From the NCBI RefSeq assembly GCF_000473165.1, contig NZ_KI421504.1:2278009-2342008 (forward strand): a stretch of DNA of 64,000 nucleotides, written 5' to 3'. This DNA comes from Leisingera aquimarina DSM 24565 (GTDB lineage: Bacteria; Pseudomonadota; Alphaproteobacteria; Rhodobacterales; Rhodobacteraceae). The notes below the pieces were generated by a model. It was not told the DNA's origin. It did no database searches and worked only from the letters and a program-made list of their open reading frames with translations. Position numbers and translations under genes: made by a program. Of the stretch, positions 21,336 through 29,622 are shown piece after piece (position 1 is the first letter of the stretch; every line of letters begins with the position of its first letter).

Positions 21336-22112
21336 ATGACCAAGAAGCCCAAATGGGTCGTCGCAAAAGAACAGTCCAAAAAAGCCGCCTCGGCAGAAAC
21401 CGTGTGGCTGTTCGGGCTGCATGCGGTGCGCGATGCGCTGATGAATCCCCAACGCGAAAAACTGCGCCTGATGGTGACCATGAACGCCGAAGTGAAACTG
21501 TCCGATGCCATCGCAGCCTCGGGCGTCGAAGCCGAGGTGATCGACCCGCGCAAGTTCAACCCTCCGATTGACGCGCAGTCGGTGCATCAGGGCGCCGCAC
21601 TGGAAGTGAAGCCCTTGAACTGGGGCGGGCTGGCCGACAACTGCATTGGGCGGGAGGCGCCGCGGGTGCTGCTGCTGGATCGCGTCACCGATCCCCATAA
21701 CGTCGGCGCCATCCTGCGCTCGGCAGAGGTGCTGGGCGCCAGCGCCGTCATTGGCACCCGCCACCATTCGGCGCCGGAAACCGGGGCGCTGGCCAAGACC
21801 GCCAGCGGCGCGCTGGAACGGCAGCCCTATTTGCGGATGCGCAACCTGGCCGACACTATCACCGAGCTGCAGAACATGGGTTTCATCGTGCTGGGTCTGG
21901 ACGGCGAAGCGGAGGACACCATCGAGACCGCGCTGGACAGCAAAAAGCACCTGCCGGTGGCGCTGGTACTGGGCGCTGAAGGCCCGGGGTTGCGCCAGAA
22001 GACCAAAGAAACCGTCGACGGGCTGGTCAAAATTGACGCCGCGGGCGGTTTTGGCTCGCTCAATGTCTCCAATGCGGCGGCTATCGCGCTATATGCCTCT
22101 ATCGCCCGGTAG
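21336..22112 (+). CDS. rlmB: 23S rRNA (guanosine-2'-O-)-methyltransferase, TrmH/RlmB family
   Basis: A 258-residue SPOUT methyltransferase. An N-terminal substrate-binding domain (VWLFGLHAVRDALMNP) precedes the knotted domain with motif 1 VLLLDRVTDPHNVGAILRSAE, motif 2 LVLGAEGPGLRQKT and motif 3 GSLNVSNAAAIALY. The pattern matches RlmB, which methylates G2251 of 23S rRNA; a tRNA Gm18 (TrmH) role cannot be fully excluded. It is transcribed away from tRNA-Tyr, 120 bases from its 5' end, so the two could share a bidirectional promoter region. Confidence 0.85.
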   Translation: MTKKPKWVVAKEQSKKAASAETVWLFGLHAVRDALMNPQREKLRLMVTMNAEVKLSDAIAASGVEAEVIDPRKFNPPIDAQSVHQGAALEVKPLNWGGLADNCIGREAPRVLLLDRVTDPHNVGAILRSAEVLGASAVIGTRHHSAPETGALAKTASGALERQPYLRMRNLADTITELQNMGFIVLGLDGEAEDTIETALDSKKHLPVALVLGAEGPGLRQKTKETVDGLVKIDAAGGFGSLNVSNAAAIALYASIAR

Positions 22113-22212
22113 GGCCGCGGCACTGGCCATCACGGGCTGATCACATCTGCGTATGCTGTCTTTGCAGGGGCAGTGCGGTGCGGCAGAGTCGGAAGTCTGT
22201 TGCAAGAATTGA

Positions 22213-22674
22213 ATGGGGTGCAATGTGGCCTTGCGTCTGGCCCTGATGGCTGTTGCGGTGATCTTTCTGTCCCTGCCGGGTGTGGCGCGGGCGAATGCTT
22301 CTGTGTTTTCAGCGCGCGCGGGGGTCGCCATCGGAGGTTATGACGCCGTCGCGTTTTTCGAAACTGGCACGGCCAAACCCGGACGGCGCGGCCATGCGGT
22401 GATGTGGAAGGGCGTTGTCTGGCGGTTTGCATCGGCCCGCAATCAGGCGCAGTTCGAGGCCAACCCGCGGGCCTATGCGCCGGCCTTTGGCGGCTACTGC
22501 GCCTATGCGATGTCGCAGGGGCGGCTTCATGATGGAAACCCGCAGATTTGGGCCATCGTTGACGGTGAACTGTTTCTTCTGAACAACCGCACTGTCCAAC
22601 ATCTGTGGCAGGAGGACACCGTGCAGATGATTGCGGATGGCCGCGCGCATTGGCCTGCGGTTTTGAGGAAATAG
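22213..22674 (+). CDS. YHS domain protein with signal peptide
   Basis: A 153-residue exported protein: hydrophobic N-terminus LRLALMAVAVIFLSLPGVARANA, then a YHS-type domain with GGYDAVAFFETGTA, WRFASARNQAQFEANPRAYAPAFGGYCAYAMSQG. YHS domains are often metal-associated; here the C in GGYCAYA is kept. A GTG at 22225 is an alternative start that would shorten the N-terminus by four residues. Three terminator-like hairpins follow. The role is unknown. Confidence 0.8.
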   Translation: MGCNVALRLALMAVAVIFLSLPGVARANASVFSARAGVAIGGYDAVAFFETGTAKPGRRGHAVMWKGVVWRFASARNQAQFEANPRAYAPAFGGYCAYAMSQGRLHDGNPQIWAIVDGELFLLNNRTVQHLWQEDTVQMIADGRAHWPAVLRK

Positions 22675-22679
22675 CCTGT

Positions 22680-22715
22680 CACCTCACGATTGCGAGAGGT
22701 GCTCTTTTATTTTTC
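22680..22715 (+). terminator. terminator of the YHS gene
   Basis: CACCTC (22680-22685) pairs with GAGGTG (22696-22701), then CTCTTTTATTTTT. It lies six bases after the stop codon. Confidence 0.75.
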
Positions 22716-22741
22716 AGACTGTGACCCATATTCAATAGGGA

Positions 22742-22770
22742 CTGCGGAGTGGAACCACCGCAGATCTTTT
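22742..22770 (+). terminator. second hairpin with T run, possible end of a small RNA
   Basis: CTGCGG-A-GTGG pairs with CCAC-CGCAG around AA (22742-22763) and runs into ATCTTTTT. Together with 22794-22821 it makes three stacked terminator-like structures within 142 bases. Confidence 0.6.
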
Positions 22771-22793
22771 TCACTGTCCCTCGTTCCATACCT

Positions 22794-22821
22794 AGCGCCC
22801 GGTTCGTCCGGGCGCTTTTTT
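22794..22821 (+). terminator. third stacked rho-independent terminator
   Basis: AGCGCCCGG (22794-22802) pairs with CCGGGCGCT (22808-22816), followed by TTTTTT. It lies 58 bases before the CoA-binding gene, so it must end a transcript that began before or between the earlier hairpins. Confidence 0.85.
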
Positions 22822-22879
22822 GTTTGCGGGCGGCGAATCCGGCTTTGCGCAGGCGGGCGGCAAAGCTAGGGTGCGCGGC

Positions 22880-23350
22880 ATGACAGAATACAGTGATAAG
22901 CATCTGAAAGCGGTCCTGGAGCAGGCCAAGACGGTGGCGGTTGTCGGCGTGTCGATGAACCCGGTGCGCCCCAGCTATTACGTGGCGCGCTATCTGGGCC
23001 TTAAGGGGTACCGGGTGATTCCGGTGAACCCCGGCCATGCTGGCAAGATGTTGTTTGGAGAGACGGTGCGGGCCAGTCTTTCTGATATCGATGCCACGGT
23101 GGATATGGTCGACATCTTCCGCCGCTCCGAAGCGGTGCCGCCGATTGTGGACGAGGCGCTGGAAATGTTTCCTGACTTGCAGACCATCTGGATGCAGATC
23201 GGGGTGCAACATGCTGAGGCTGCTGCCAAGGCCGAGGCGCGCGGTGTGACGGTGATCCAGAACCGCTGTCCCAAGATCGAATATCAGCGTTTGTTCGGAG
23301 AGTTGCGGTTCGGCGGTTTCGCCACCGGAATCATATCCTCGAAACTTTGA
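22880..23350 (+). CDS. CoA-binding domain protein (YccU-like)
   Basis: A 156-residue Rossmann-fold protein of the CoA-binding (succinyl-CoA-ligase alpha-like) family. The glycine-poor nucleotide loop is VAVVGVSMNPVRPSYYVARYL, followed by YRVIPVNPGHAGKMLFGE, DMVDIFRRSEAVPPIVDEAL and TVIQNRCPKIEYQRL. It is a single small domain, as in YccU, with no ligase partner nearby. The start at 22880 (MTEYSD) lies downstream of the terminator; the longer frame from 22820 would start inside it. The function is not established. Confidence 0.82.
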   Translation: MTEYSDKHLKAVLEQAKTVAVVGVSMNPVRPSYYVARYLGLKGYRVIPVNPGHAGKMLFGETVRASLSDIDATVDMVDIFRRSEAVPPIVDEALEMFPDLQTIWMQIGVQHAEAAAKAEARGVTVIQNRCPKIEYQRLFGELRFGGFATGIISSKL

Positions 23351-23636
23351 GGGGGCGCGGGGCGGAGGTGCTCCCGCCCATTCCTGCACCCTTCGGGGCG
23401 GCCTCCACGGTTGGGCCGGGCTCCGCTGCGCGGCGCAAGAAGAAGGTTTTGCTGTGAGACCCTTGAGAGGGTGAGGGCCGTCTAGGAATTGATTCGGGAG
23501 ATCAAATCAGGCCCGAACGGGCGGAGCCCTGCCCTCAAGGGCCTTTCTGATTGTGTTTTCCGAATGCGCGTCAAGGGCAAGCCGCGCTGGCGCGCGGAGG
23601 TTGCGCCTGCCTTGATCCGCGGCCGCAGGAGGGGGG

Positions 23637-23954
23637 TCAGCTCTTGCGGCGGCTGGCCTTCTCGGTGACGCCGCTCAGGCCCTGGCGTTCCGCCAGCACC
23701 TGCAGCACATCGTCCAGCGCCACATTGCGGGCGGCCAGCATCACCAGGAAATGATAAAGCACATCGGCCCCTTCTGAGGCGAGCCCCGCCTTGTCATCCT
23801 TCACCGCTTCGATGATGGCCTCGATGGCTTCCTCACCGAATTTCTCGGCGCATTTCTCCGGTCCCTTGGCCAGCAGCCTGGCGGTCCAGCTGGTGTCCGG
23901 ATCAGCGCCCTTGCGCGAGAGGATGGTGGTTTCGAGATCGTGCAGCAGGCTCAT
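23637..23954 (-). CDS. hisE: phosphoribosyl-ATP pyrophosphatase HisE
   Basis: HisE removes pyrophosphate from phosphoribosyl-ATP, the second step of histidine synthesis. The 105-residue MazG-like protein has ILSRKGADPDTSWTARLL and the metal-binding EKFGEEAIEAIIEA, with EGADVLYHFLVML following. It is a single-function HisE, not a HisIE fusion. It starts 11 bases after hisF and is the distal gene of the hisFE pair. Confidence 0.94.
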   Translation of the reverse strand: MSLLHDLETTILSRKGADPDTSWTARLLAKGPEKCAEKFGEEAIEAIIEAVKDDKAGLASEGADVLYHFLVMLAARNVALDDVLQVLAERQGLSGVTEKASRRKS

Positions 23955-23965
23955 TACATGCCCCT

Positions 23966-24727
23966 TCAGTTCAACCGCATCGGAATGCCGGCGGCGGCCA
24001 TGTGGTTCTTGGCTTCCTGAATGGTGTATTCGCCGAAATGGAAGATTGAGGCCGCCAGTACAGCACTTGCGCCGCCCTTGGTCACACCCTCCACCAGGTG
24101 ATCCAGGTTGCCGACGCCGCCTGAGGCGATCACCGGCACGTCCACCGCATCGGAAATCGCCCGCGTCAGCGGCAGGTTGAAGCCCGCTTTGGTGCCGTCG
24201 CGGTCCATCGAGGTCAGCAGGATTTCCCCGGCCCCCTTGGCCACCACGGTACGGGCAAATTCCACTGCGTCGATGCCGGTGGGCTTGCGGCCGCCGTGGG
24301 TGAAAATCTCCCAGCGGCCCGGCTGCACCGTCTTGGCGTCGATGGCGCAGACGATGCACTGGCTGCCGAACTGATCCGCCGCGTCGGCGATCACATCCGG
24401 GTTGGCCACGGCGGCGGAATTGAACGAGACCTTGTCAGCCCCCGCCAGCAGCAGTGCGCGCACGTCGTCCTTGGTCCGCACCCCGCCGCCCACGGTCAGC
24501 GGCACAAAGCACTGCTCGGCGGTGCGGCGCACCACGTCGAACATGGTGCCGCGGTTTTCATGGGTGGCGTGAATATCGAGAAAGCAGATCTCATCCGCGC
24601 CGGCCGCATCATAAGCCTTGGCCGATTCCACCGGGTCGCCCGCGTCGCGCAGGCCGACAAAGTTGACGCCCTTGACCACGCGCCCGTCGGCGACGTCGAG
24701 ACAGGGGATGATACGGGTCTTCAGCAT
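23966..24727 (-). CDS. hisF: imidazole glycerol phosphate synthase subunit HisF
   Basis: The cyclase barrel that uses ammonia from HisH to make imidazole glycerol phosphate and AICAR. The 253 residues are the family norm, with catalytic Asp in [16 protein letters not shown] and in [10 protein letters not shown], and phosphate loops VGGGVRT and ASGGVGN. Start at 24727, where the family N-terminus begins; the longer open frame has no homology. HisH is encoded ~4.8 kb upstream with hisA between, so the synthase subunits are not adjacent. Confidence 0.96.
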   Translation of the reverse strand: MLKTRIIPCLDVADGRVVKGVNFVGLRDAGDPVESAKAYDAAGADEICFLDIHATHENRGTMFDVVRRTAEQCFVPLTVGGGVRTKDDVRALLLAGADKVSFNSAAVANPDVIADAADQFGSQCIVCAIDAKTVQPGRWEIFTHGGRKPTGIDAVEFARTVVAKGAGEILLTSMDRDGTKAGFNLPLTRAISDAVDVPVIASGGVGNLDHLVEGVTKGGASAVLAASIFHFGEYTIQEAKNHMAAAGIPMRLN

Positions 24728-24955
24728 GATGATCTGCCTTTCAAGCTGCTTGCGCCGTGGGTACGCAAACACCGCTGAAAGCGCAACAGGTATGGCCGCC
24801 CGTGCGCGTTTTGGTCCGGGCGGGCTGCTGTGGTATTCTGCCGCGCAGAGCTTCTGGAGGGCAGCAAGGTTCTGCCCATGCCGGAAACGTGAATTGCCAG
24901 CCGGGACCGCTTGCCTTGTTTTCATCCTATCACCGCACATTTCGGAGCAGTTGTT

Positions 24956-25402
24956 ATGACAAAACCCCTTATCCTTGCCGGAGCCATCGCCCTCATGTCC
25001 GCATTGCCCGCCGCCGCCGAGCTGATGAAAGTGCCAAGCCAGAAACCCGTGGCCGAAACCATGGACGCGCTGCAGGCCGCCGTTGAAGGCGCCGGGGCCA
25101 CCGTCTTTGCCCGGGTGGACCATGCTGCGGGCGGGCAGCAGGCAGAGCTGGAACTGGCGGCCTCGCAGCTGCTGATCTTCGGCAACCCCAAGCTGGGCAC
25201 CCCGGCGATGCAGGCCGACATGCGGGCGGGGCTTTATCTGCCGCTCAAGGTACTGGCGTATGAGGATGCTGAGGGCCAGGTCTGGCTGACCTATGAAGAT
25301 CCGGCGGAGATGCTCTCCGGTCTCGATATTCCTGCCGATGCCGGTTTCATCGCCAAGATGCAGGGCGCACTGGGCAAGCTGACGGAGGCAGCGGCGCAAT
25401 AA
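24956..25402 (+). CDS. DUF302 domain protein, secreted
   Basis: A 148-residue protein with a signal peptide ([22 protein letters not shown]) and a DUF302 domain. The domain is visible in [42 protein letters not shown] and [25 protein letters not shown]302 proteins are small periplasmic or cytosolic proteins of unclear role, sometimes linked to metals. It lies between hisF and hisA in opposite orientation and overlaps the end of the convergent membrane-protein frame by 56 bases as that frame now reads. Confidence 0.82.
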   Translation: MTKPLILAGAIALMSALPAAAELMKVPSQKPVAETMDALQAAVEGAGATVFARVDHAAGGQQAELELAASQLLIFGNPKLGTPAMQADMRAGLYLPLKVLAYEDAEGQVWLTYEDPAEMLSGLDIPADAGFIAKMQGALGKLTEAAAQ

Positions 25403-25724
25403 GCCGCGGGAGCTGTTGCCGGCCTTGCTGTGCCTTAGCGGTGCGGGCGGGAACGGTGGCGGTCGATCGCCACAGCAATCGCCCATAACCCCCCCCCCCA
25501 AGAGAGACGGGACCAAAGATCAGCGGCCCCCAGGCGGCAAAGACACCCATGGTATAGGCGGTCTCCGCCAGATCGCGGCCCAGCACCACACATGGATTGG
25601 CAAAGCCCTCGTGGATTTCACAGCCAAAGCCGAACCCCAGCAGCATCACAAAGGCAATGCACAGCAGCCACAGGACGATGGGCCCTAAGGCCAGAATGGC
25701 AAGGATGCGGCGGATCCAGCGCAT
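25347..25724 (-). CDS. small membrane protein, probably frameshifted at an 11-base homopolymer
   Basis: The frame opens [28 protein letters not shown], a clear membrane helix, and continues to a second helix near [20 protein letters not shown]. It then crosses 11 consecutive G (C at 25489-25499 on plus). As written, 125 residues are read with a Pro/Arg-rich tail that overlaps the DUF302 gene. With 9 or 12 G it would instead read [17 protein letters not shown] and stop at 25435-25437, a more natural membrane-protein end. A frameshift, sequencing error or slippage switch is likely. Upstream of it, hisA ends 26 bases before its start. No family recognised. Confidence 0.55.
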   Translation of the reverse strand: MRWIRRILAILALGPIVLWLLCIAFVMLLGFGFGCEIHEGFANPCVVLGRDLAETAYTMGVFAAWGPLIFGPVSLGGGGYGRLLWRSTATVPARTAKAQQGRQQLPRLIAPLPPSACPVRPASWR

Positions 25725-25749
25725 GCGGCCTCCCGGTTCCGGTAAAGCG

Positions 25750-26472
25750 TCAGGCCTTCAGAACAGCCAGCGCCTCTTTCAGATCTATCGCCCCGTCATA
25801 CAACGCCCGGCCTGAAATGGCACCGTTCAGCGGTGCGGCGCAGGATTTCAGCGCCCGCAGATCGTCCAGCGAGGACACGCCACCGGAGGCAATCACCGGA
25901 ATGCTGACGGCATTGGCCAGATCGGCGGTGGCCTCGACATTTGGGCCTTTCATGGCGCCGTCGCGCAGAATGTCGGTGTAGATGATGGCGGCAACACCGG
26001 CGTCCTCGAAAGATTTGGCCAAATCTGTGACCATCACGTCGGTCTCCTCAGCCCAGCCCTTGGTGGCGACCTTGCCGTTGCGGGCGTCGATGCCGACGGC
26101 GACCTTGCCGGGGAATTCGCGTGCCGCTTCGCGCACCAGATCCGGGTTTTCCACCGCCACGGTGCCCAGGATCACGCGCGCCAGGCCTTTGCCGATCCAG
26201 CGTTCGATGGTGGCCATATCGCGGATGCCGCCGCCCAGCTGCGCGGGCACTTTGGTCTGCTTCAGGATCTCCTCGACCGGCGCGGCATTCACCGGCTCAC
26301 CGGCAAAGGCGCCGTTGAGGTCCACCAGATGCAGCCATTCGCAGCCCGCCGCGACAAATTCCAGCGCCTGGGCGGCGGGGTTGTCGTTGAACACGGTGGT
26401 CTTGTCCATCTCGCCATGCAGCAGGCGCACGGCCTGGCCGTCTTTGAGGTCAATCGCGGGGTAGAGGATCAT
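25750..26472 (-). CDS. hisA: ProFAR isomerase HisA
   Basis: HisA isomerises ProFAR to PRFAR, the HisF substrate. The 240-residue barrel has the catalytic Asp in [12 protein letters not shown], the second acidic residue in [16 protein letters not shown], and phosphate loops LGGGIRD and ASGGVSS. Start at 26472 gives the family N-terminus. The gene is separated from hisF by the membrane-protein and DUF302 genes. Confidence 0.95.
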   Translation of the reverse strand: MILYPAIDLKDGQAVRLLHGEMDKTTVFNDNPAAQALEFVAAGCEWLHLVDLNGAFAGEPVNAAPVEEILKQTKVPAQLGGGIRDMATIERWIGKGLARVILGTVAVENPDLVREAAREFPGKVAVGIDARNGKVATKGWAEETDVMVTDLAKSFEDAGVAAIIYTDILRDGAMKGPNVEATADLANAVSIPVIASGGVSSLDDLRALKSCAAPLNGAISGRALYDGAIDLKEALAVLKA

Positions 26473-26607
26473 CCGGGCGGTCCTTCGTGAAATCAAGCTG
26501 GCGGTGTTTTGCACAAGCGCGGCCTGAATTGCAACGCGACCCGAAGTCAACCTTGCCAGAAGCGGCCCATCAGGGACAGGCTGCCTGAAAAACAGGGAGG
26601 AAATGGA

Positions 26608-26994
26608 ATGAAGCATCTACTGGCAGGTATGGCCGTGGCCCTTGGGCTGGCGGGCGCCGCGGCGGCGGATCCGGTGCTCGGCATCTGGAAAACGCAACCC
26701 GATGACGGCTCTTATGCCCATATCCAGATGGCCGAATGCGGTGCCGCGGTCTGCGGCAAGATCGCCCGTACCTTCAATAGCGATGGCGAGTATCAGTCCC
26801 CCAACATCGGCAAAACGCTGGTGATCGATATGGTGCCCAACGGCGACGGCTCTTACGAGGGCAAGGTCTGGAGGCCGTCCAACGATAAAGTCTACATCGG
26901 CAAGATGGACATGGCCGGAAATAGCCTTGCCCTGCGAGGCTGTGTGGCGGGCGGGCTGATCTGCTCAAAGCAGACCTGGATGCGGATCAAGTAA
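26608..26994 (+). CDS. DUF2147 protein, secreted
   Basis: A 128-residue exported protein. The signal peptide runs [21 protein letters not shown], and the DUF2147 core is [28 protein letters not shown] through [42 protein letters not shown]. Four cysteines suggest two disulfides. It starts at 26608 after AGGGAGG; the longer frame lacks a signal peptide at its start. DUF2147 proteins have no firm function. It sits divergent from hisA. Confidence 0.85.
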   Translation: MKHLLAGMAVALGLAGAAAADPVLGIWKTQPDDGSYAHIQMAECGAAVCGKIARTFNSDGEYQSPNIGKTLVIDMVPNGDGSYEGKVWRPSNDKVYIGKMDMAGNSLALRGCVAGGLICSKQTWMRIK

Positions 26995-27007
26995 ACTCGG
27001 CGGGGGC

Positions 27008-27301
27008 CTACAGCAGCCCCAGCTGCACCGGGATCGGCGCATAGCCGCGTTTCATCTGCCGGTCCCGGAAGCGTTCAAAAATCGCCATCGCCTCTGCTTG
27101 GGCGGCAAAATACGTCCGCTTCTGAACCCCGCCTGGCGCATTCAGCGGTCCCGACACACGCTCAACACACCAGTCGCCGAACAGCGTCGGCGTCAGGCTC
27201 AGCTGGCAATAGCGGTGCTTGCCTTCACTATGGTCGTATTTCTCGAAGCGGATGTGCAATGGGGGACCCGGGGCGCGTAAAAAGGTCCGCACCGTATGCA
27301 T
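27008..27301 (-). CDS. WGR domain protein
   Basis: A 97-residue stand-alone WGR domain. The pattern is YCQLSLTPTLFGDWCVERVSG...VQKRTYFAAQAEAMAIFERF...KRGYAPIP, with the strands and the KRGY end typical of the family. The Trp-Gly-Arg triad itself is degenerate here (ERVSGP). WGR domains occur in PARP-like and DNA-repair proteins and bind nucleic acid or proteins. I start at 27301 (MHTVRTF) with AAGG upstream; 27322 would add seven residues. It is convergent with the DUF2147 gene, 13 bases apart. Confidence 0.72.
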   Translation of the reverse strand: MHTVRTFLRAPGPPLHIRFEKYDHSEGKHRYCQLSLTPTLFGDWCVERVSGPLNAPGGVQKRTYFAAQAEAMAIFERFRDRQMKRGYAPIPVQLGLL

Positions 27302-27359
27302 CGAAGCGGACCTTTTGTCCATTACCGTACACAGCCGATTTTAGAGGCTGGCGCCGGAG

Positions 27360-27896
27360 CTACACATCGCCGGTGTATTCGCCGCGCGCCGGGTAGTTGT
27401 TGGGGATCGCAAAATCCAGCGCCGCCACCAGTTCCGCGAAATGCGGGCGCACAAACGGCATGGTCTGCACCGCGCCGTAATACAGCGTCTGCTCCGGTGT
27501 CACCAGAAACAGGCCGGGTTCCGAGAACAGCGCGGGTTCTTCGATCCCGATCGAGGTCTTGCCGCGCGAGGTAGAGATATAGAGGCCCCAGTCCTTGGCC
27601 GCCGAGAGCGGCAGGTCATAGCCAAATCGCAGTTCCTTGGCTTCGATCTTGTCGGCCATCGCGCGGGTGCGCTCCTGGCCGTCCGAGCTGATAGCGATGC
27701 AATCAACACCGCGCTCAGCGAAGGCCGCGACCTTCTTCTCGAACTCCTTCAGATAAGTGGCGCAGATCGGACAATGCAGGCCGCGGTAGAAACAGATCAC
27801 AGTGCCGCGCTCAGCAGTTTCCGCGGACAGGTCGAACGGACCGTGGTCCAGCGTCGGCAGGGTCAGCTCTGGGGTTTTCTGGCGGGGGATCAGCAT
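27360..27896 (-). CDS. peroxiredoxin-like protein (AhpC/TSA, thioredoxin fold)
   Basis: A 178-residue thioredoxin-fold protein of the peroxiredoxin-like family. The N-terminal helix-start motif is FYRGLHCPICATYLKEFE, with a CPIC pair in place of the PxxxTxxC of classical AhpC. FAERGVDCIAISSDGQERTRAMADK follows. It probably reduces peroxides or disulfides. Start at 27896 has AGGAG ~10 bases upstream; the frame extends further up through tandem repeats that are better read as regulatory DNA. It is divergent from an AraC regulator, which probably controls it. Confidence 0.85.
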   Translation of the reverse strand: MLIPRQKTPELTLPTLDHGPFDLSAETAERGTVICFYRGLHCPICATYLKEFEKKVAAFAERGVDCIAISSDGQERTRAMADKIEAKELRFGYDLPLSAAKDWGLYISTSRGKTSIGIEEPALFSEPGLFLVTPEQTLYYGAVQTMPFVRPHFAELVAALDFAIPNNYPARGEYTGDV

Positions 27897-27921
27897 GGGG
27901 ATGCTCCTTGTAAGTCGTGGT

Positions 27922-27945
27922 GTGAGTGGTGGCGTGAGTGGTGGT
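27922..27945 (+). repeat. tandem 12-base repeat, candidate AraC operator
   Basis: GTGAGTGGTGGC (27922-27933) is followed directly by GTGAGTGGTGGT (27934-27945). A short inverted repeat AGTGGT-TGA-ACCACT overlaps the second copy. The pair sits between the divergent peroxiredoxin and AraC genes. AraC proteins bind tandem direct half-sites, so this is a reasonable operator candidate. Confidence 0.45.
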
Positions 27946-28011
27946 TGAACCACTGTATTGCGCAGCTTAATGTCTTATAAATCCGAAAAACATGACGGGA
28001 ACCTCGAAATC

Positions 28012-28740
28012 ATGGACCGCCTCACTACTTTGATGGACCGCTTTCAGCTCGCCGTGCAGGCCGCCGGGCCTGGAGAGGCCAATCTGATTGCGCTGGCAGA
28101 TGAGGCGGGGCAGCCGGTGCGGATCCTCTATCGCGCTAAGGGCACGCTGGCGGATCCCGACCCCGGCACGGTCATGTGGGCCGCGCGGGTGGAATGGTCG
28201 GGCAACAGCAATCCGTTCCTGGCGGCCCTGCCGCCGGTTGTGGACTACGGCATCGGCAGCAATGCCGAGGCGCAGGGGCTGGTTCGCTTGATGCGGGACG
28301 AGGCCGAGGGGCAGCATTGCGGCGCGCAATCTGTGATCAACAGGCTGGGCGAGGTGCTTATGGTGCGCCTGTTGCGCAATCAGATCCAAAAGGGGGCCAC
28401 TGAACCGGGGCTGCTGGCAGGCCTTGCAGACCCGCGCCTCAGCCGGGCCATTGTGGCAATGCACGACCATCCCGGCAGGCTTTGGACCAATGCAGATCTG
28501 GCGCAGGAAGCGGGGCTGTCGCTGTCGCGCTTTTCTGAACTTTTTGCGTCGGAGGTCGGGGAAACCCCAATAGGGTATTTGCGCCGCTGGCGCCTGATCC
28601 TCGCGCATCAGGATCTTGCCCGCGGCGACAGGGTTGAGGCGGTGGCACGCCGCTATGCCTATGGTTCGCCCGAAGGATTCACTCGCGCCTTCCGCAAAGT
28701 TTACGGTGTCGCGCCGGTTTCGTTGCGTCGTGCGGCTTAG
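28012..28740 (+). CDS. AraC family transcriptional regulator (cupin_6 + HTH)
   Basis: A 242-residue regulator: N-terminal cupin-type domain (RFQLAVQAAGPGE to LGEVLMVRLLRNQI) and C-terminal double HTH with HDHPGRLWTNADLAQEAGLSLSRFSELFASEVGETPIGYL and AVARRYAYGSPEGFTRAFRKVYGVAP. The ligand is unknown. The start at 28012 is uncertain; ATGs at 27970 and 27958 are in frame. Divergent placement 115 bases from the peroxiredoxin gene suggests it controls that gene and itself. Confidence 0.88.
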   Translation: MDRLTTLMDRFQLAVQAAGPGEANLIALADEAGQPVRILYRAKGTLADPDPGTVMWAARVEWSGNSNPFLAALPPVVDYGIGSNAEAQGLVRLMRDEAEGQHCGAQSVINRLGEVLMVRLLRNQIQKGATEPGLLAGLADPRLSRAIVAMHDHPGRLWTNADLAQEAGLSLSRFSELFASEVGETPIGYLRRWRLILAHQDLARGDRVEAVARRYAYGSPEGFTRAFRKVYGVAPVSLRRAA

Positions 28741-28866
28741 GATGCTCGCTGTCTAGGAAAGTTGTTTCAGGCTGGCAGTGCGGCGTAAATGAGTATTTAT
28801 AAAAAGGTGAAAGAGCAGGCAGCGCATTTCATCTTTTCTCAAATACTCCCTTTCCCCTGCCCGGCA

Positions 28867-28881
28867 GGCGGCTTTGCCGCC
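28867..28881. repeat. GC palindrome with TTT loop
   Basis: GGCGGC-TTT-GCCGCC lies in the 176-base gap between the convergent araC-type gene and hisH. The same design (GC stem, C-TTT-G loop) occurs at 45592-45636 and 56362-56378. A second hairpin, AACGGCGC-GCCA-GCGCCGTT, follows near 28893-28912. Confidence 0.6.
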
Positions 28882-28916
28882 GAGAGGGGAGGCAACGGCG
28901 CGCCAGCGCCGTTCCA

Positions 28917-29555
28917 TTATGGTTTCCAGGTCAGGAAATTCCCGATCATCCGCAGGCCCGTGGCCTGGCTTTTCTCAGGATGGAATTGCATGCCCAGCAT
29001 GGTGTCCCGCCCGACCACCGCGGTCACGTCGCCGGCATAATCCACATGTGCCAGCCGTTCTGCCGGGGTGGACACGCGGAAATGGTAGGAGTGCACGAAA
29101 TACACGTGATCGCCGGAAGCAATACCGTCAAATACCGGGTGTGCTGTCTCGATCACCAGATCGTTCCAGCCCATATGCGGCACCTTCAGGGATGCATCTG
29201 CCGGCGTGATCTTCACCACATCGCCGCCAACCCAGCCTAGGCCCGGGGTCTCCTCGTATTCATGCCCGGTGGTCGCCATCAGCTGCATGCCGACGCAGAT
29301 GCCCAGGAACGGGCGGCCCTTCTGCTCCACCGCCTCGACCATGGCGTCATAGATGCCCTTGTGGCCGCGCAGCTCTGCCGCGCAGGCGGGAAAGGCGCCG
29401 TCGCCGGGCAGAACCAGCCGGTCGGCCCGGGCAACCACATCGGCGTCGGAGGTCACAACGACCTCGCCCGCATCCACTTCCCGCGCCATGCGCTGAAAGG
29501 CCTTCTCGGCGGAGTGCAGGTTGCCGGATTCGTAATCGATAATCGCGGTCAGCAT
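28917..29555 (-). CDS. hisH: imidazole glycerol phosphate synthase glutaminase subunit HisH
   Basis: A class I glutamine amidotransferase (212 residues) that feeds ammonia to HisF. The nucleophile is the Cys in LGICVGMQLM, and the His/Glu pair is in MQFHPEKSQ. The N-terminus MLTAIIDYESGNLHS and VLPGDGAFP are family signatures. The start at 29555 is fixed by homology. It lies between the GFA gene and an unrelated block that separates it from hisA and hisF. Confidence 0.95.
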   Translation of the reverse strand: MLTAIIDYESGNLHSAEKAFQRMAREVDAGEVVVTSDADVVARADRLVLPGDGAFPACAAELRGHKGIYDAMVEAVEQKGRPFLGICVGMQLMATTGHEYEETPGLGWVGGDVVKITPADASLKVPHMGWNDLVIETAHPVFDGIASGDHVYFVHSYHFRVSTPAERLAHVDYAGDVTAVVGRDTMLGMQFHPEKSQATGLRMIGNFLTWKP

Positions 29556-29622
29556 AACGGGCTCTCCAGGCGGTAAGAAACTCGCATGCTGCCTAGCGCA
29601 ACAGCCGGGCGCTGCCAAGCCT

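Noticed and set aside
23351-23636. Possible structured RNA between the CoA-binding gene and hisE
   Set aside because: Several short inverted repeats (for example GCCCT-CA-AGGGC near 23532) but no T run or conserved core that I can name.
28789-29040. 83-codon frame after the AraC gene
   Set aside because: Overlaps the end of hisH in antisense and contains the GC palindrome; not a gene.
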